64,000 nt of DNA from Eutreptiella sp. 'Long Island Sound 2002' (Eukaryota; Euglenozoa; Euglenophyceae; Eutreptiales; Eutreptiaceae): contig CAXIWF010000830.1 in assembly GCA_964036045.1 (NCBI GenBank), forward strand, positions 31,001 through 95,000. The letters are read 5' to 3'. A program made the translations under genes and the position numbers. Of the stretch, positions 63,211-64,000 are shown piece after piece. Every line of letters begins with the position of its first letter. Positions within the stretch are counted from its first letter, which is position 1. The notes under the pieces are model-generated. The model saw only the letters and a program-made list of their open reading frames with translations, did not search any database and was not told the origin of the DNA.

Positions 63211-64000
63211 ATAATGATTGACCACAGTCCAATCATGACTTCTGCACAAAAACTGCATGGCCAAGACCGAGCCAGTTTTGGGGCATAGTGGCCACAATGT
63301 GCGGCACAAACTGTGAGTGCAGCATTGCCGCAAAAAACATACGGTGAGGCCCCAGTTTTGTGTGTAATAATGATTTACCACAGTCCAATCATGACTTCTG
63401 CACAAAAGCTGCATGGCCAAGACCGAGCCAGTTTTGGGGCATAGTGGCCACAATGTGCGGCACAAACTGTGAGTGCAGCATTGCCGCAAAAAACATACGG
63501 TGAGACCCCAGTTTTGTGTGTAATAATGATTTACCACAGTCCAACCATGACTTCTGCGCAAAAACGTCATGGCCAAGACCGAGCCAGTTTTGGGGCATAG
63601 TGGCCACGGTGTGCGGCACAAACTGTGAGTGCAGCATTGCCGCAAAAAACATACGGTGAGACCCCAGTTTTGTGTGTAATAATGATTTACCACAGTCCAA
63701 TCATGACTTCTGCACAAAGGCTGCATGGCCAAGACCGAGCCAGTTTTGGGGCACAGTGGCCACAATGTGGGGCACAAACTGTGAGTGCAGCATTGCCGCA
63801 AAAAACATATGGTGAGGCCCCAGTTTTGTGTGTAATAATGATTTAACACAGTCCAATCATGACTTCTGCACAAAAACTGCATGGCCAAGACCGAGCCAGT
63901 TTTGGGGCATAGTGGCCACAATGTGCGGCACAAACTGTGAGTGCAGCATTGCCGCAAAAAACATACGGTGAGACCCCAGTTTTGTGTGCAATAATCATTT

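Larger units (their letters stand above)
1..64000 (+). repeat. Satellite array, 156-bp monomer, about 410 head-to-tail copies
   Basis: The same 156-bp unit recurs in register from the first base (unit 1 is 1-156) to the last, always in the same orientation, with only base substitutions, 1-2 bp indels and a few larger junction defects. No stretch over about 100 bases departs from the monomer, so there is no room for a gene or inserted element. Monomer starts can be followed at AGCATTGCC/GCAAAA, for example 1, 157, 1254, 2190 and 6404. The array is cut by both window ends, so its true length exceeds 64 kb. Base composition of the first unit is 79 G+C in 156. The organism must be a eukaryote with large satellite blocks. 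I recognise no named family. Centromeric or pericentromeric location is plausible from the near-nucleosomal length but is not shown by the sequence. Confidence 0.98.
44371..64000 (+). repeat. Type-2 monomer domain, right part
   Basis: Units mostly carry CACAAAAACTGCATGG or AAAAACGGCATGG, ATACGGTGAGG, GCATAGTGGCC and TGCGGCAC, giving about four CpG sites per unit against two or three in type 1. Recurrent sub-variants are GGCACAAATAGGGAG (about 44,743, 45,679, 46,459, 49,891, 50,671, 57,535 and 59,563) and GTGGTGCACAAAC (about 45,361, 48,169, 49,261, 51,913, 52,538, 53,474, 54,410, 55,346, 58,778, 59,246 and 60,650). Length variation is rarer than in the left part. The domain holds 7-, 12-, 13- and 8-mer HORs and short type-1 islands, and it continues past the window end. 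Confidence 0.88.

Noticed and set aside
1112-63957. Dozens of long open frames on both strands that look like 52-residue repeat proteins
   Set aside because: The period is a multiple of three, so any stop-free frame of the monomer runs on for kilobases. Several frames on both strands are open in the same DNA, frames break at 1-2 bp length variants and at common W/stop and L/stop polymorphisms, and no domain, start context or exon structure is visible.
1-64000. CRISPR array
   Set aside because: There are no unique spacers. The whole 156 bp is repeated, and the units are far longer than CRISPR repeats.
1-64000. CENP-B box
   Set aside because: The required TTCG core followed by CGGG is absent from the consensus and from the variants I read. 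Centromere identity therefore cannot be argued from this motif.
1-64000. G-quadruplex or telomere-like repeats
   Set aside because: Each unit has only two G4 runs about 21 bp apart, and no TTAGGG-type runs were seen.
1-64000. tRNA, 5S rRNA or other tandem RNA genes
   Set aside because: No A/B box pair, cloverleaf or 5S internal promoter could be recognised in the monomer.
1-64000. Splice-donor-like GTGAGT in every unit (ACAGTGAGTGCAG)
   Set aside because: The match is a short consensus that occurs by chance. No exon or paired acceptor with a good pyrimidine tract is evident.

Overview
The window is one uninterrupted block of eukaryotic satellite DNA. A monomer of 156 bp (about 50% GC) repeats head to tail in one orientation from base 1 to base 64,000, which is about 410 copies, and both window edges cut into the array. 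I see no gene, RNA gene, transposon or unique sequence. I do not recognise the monomer as a named satellite family and cannot name the species. The length is close to one nucleosome repeat. That suits a centromeric, pericentromeric or other heterochromatic array, but it is an inference.

Many very long open frames exist, up to 3,170 codons on the minus strand. They arise because 156 is 52 x 3, so one frame is re-read in every monomer, and the consensus has few stops in several frames. I treat them as by-products of periodicity, not genes. Arguments against coding are: frames are open on both strands; W/stop and L/stop polymorphisms recur; monomers of 155, 157 and 158 bp shift the frame; and repeat-block boundaries ignore codons.

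The real content is layered. Two monomer classes can be told apart. Type 1 has CACAAAGGCTGCATGG, usually ACATGG near its start, and GGGGCACAGTG or GGAGCATTGTG. Type 2 has CACAAAAACTGCATGG, ATACGG, GGGGCATAGTGG and usually TGCGGCAC. Type 1 dominates 1-44.37 kb and type 2 dominates 44.37-64 kb. Small islands of each sit inside the other. Two type-2 islands at 14.77-15.19 and 18.42-19.15 kb have out-of-register edges.

On top of this lie local higher-order repeats (HORs), each with its own length: a 3-mer (2.6-3.5 kb), a worn 7-mer (3.7-5.4 kb), a 14/15-mer (5.95-10.5 kb), a 9-mer (10.2-13.1 kb), a 24-mer of 3,646 bp (11.5-18.8 kb), a 5-mer (22.0-23.6 kb), a trimer module plus 11-mer (28.8-35.3 kb), an 18/16-mer (37.6-42.7 kb), a 7-mer (47.7-49.9 kb), a 12-mer (52.3-56.0 kb), a 13-mer (57.4-60.4 kb) and an 8-mer (61.1-63.2 kb). 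A more heterogeneous stretch without clear HOR lies at about 23.6-28.2 kb. This pattern fits repeated local unequal exchange or segmental amplification, not one array-wide HOR.

No CENP-B box was seen. Almost every monomer keeps a short dyad (GTG-NN-CAC, extended to CATTGTG-AC-CACAATG in many copies), the best candidate for a functional element.
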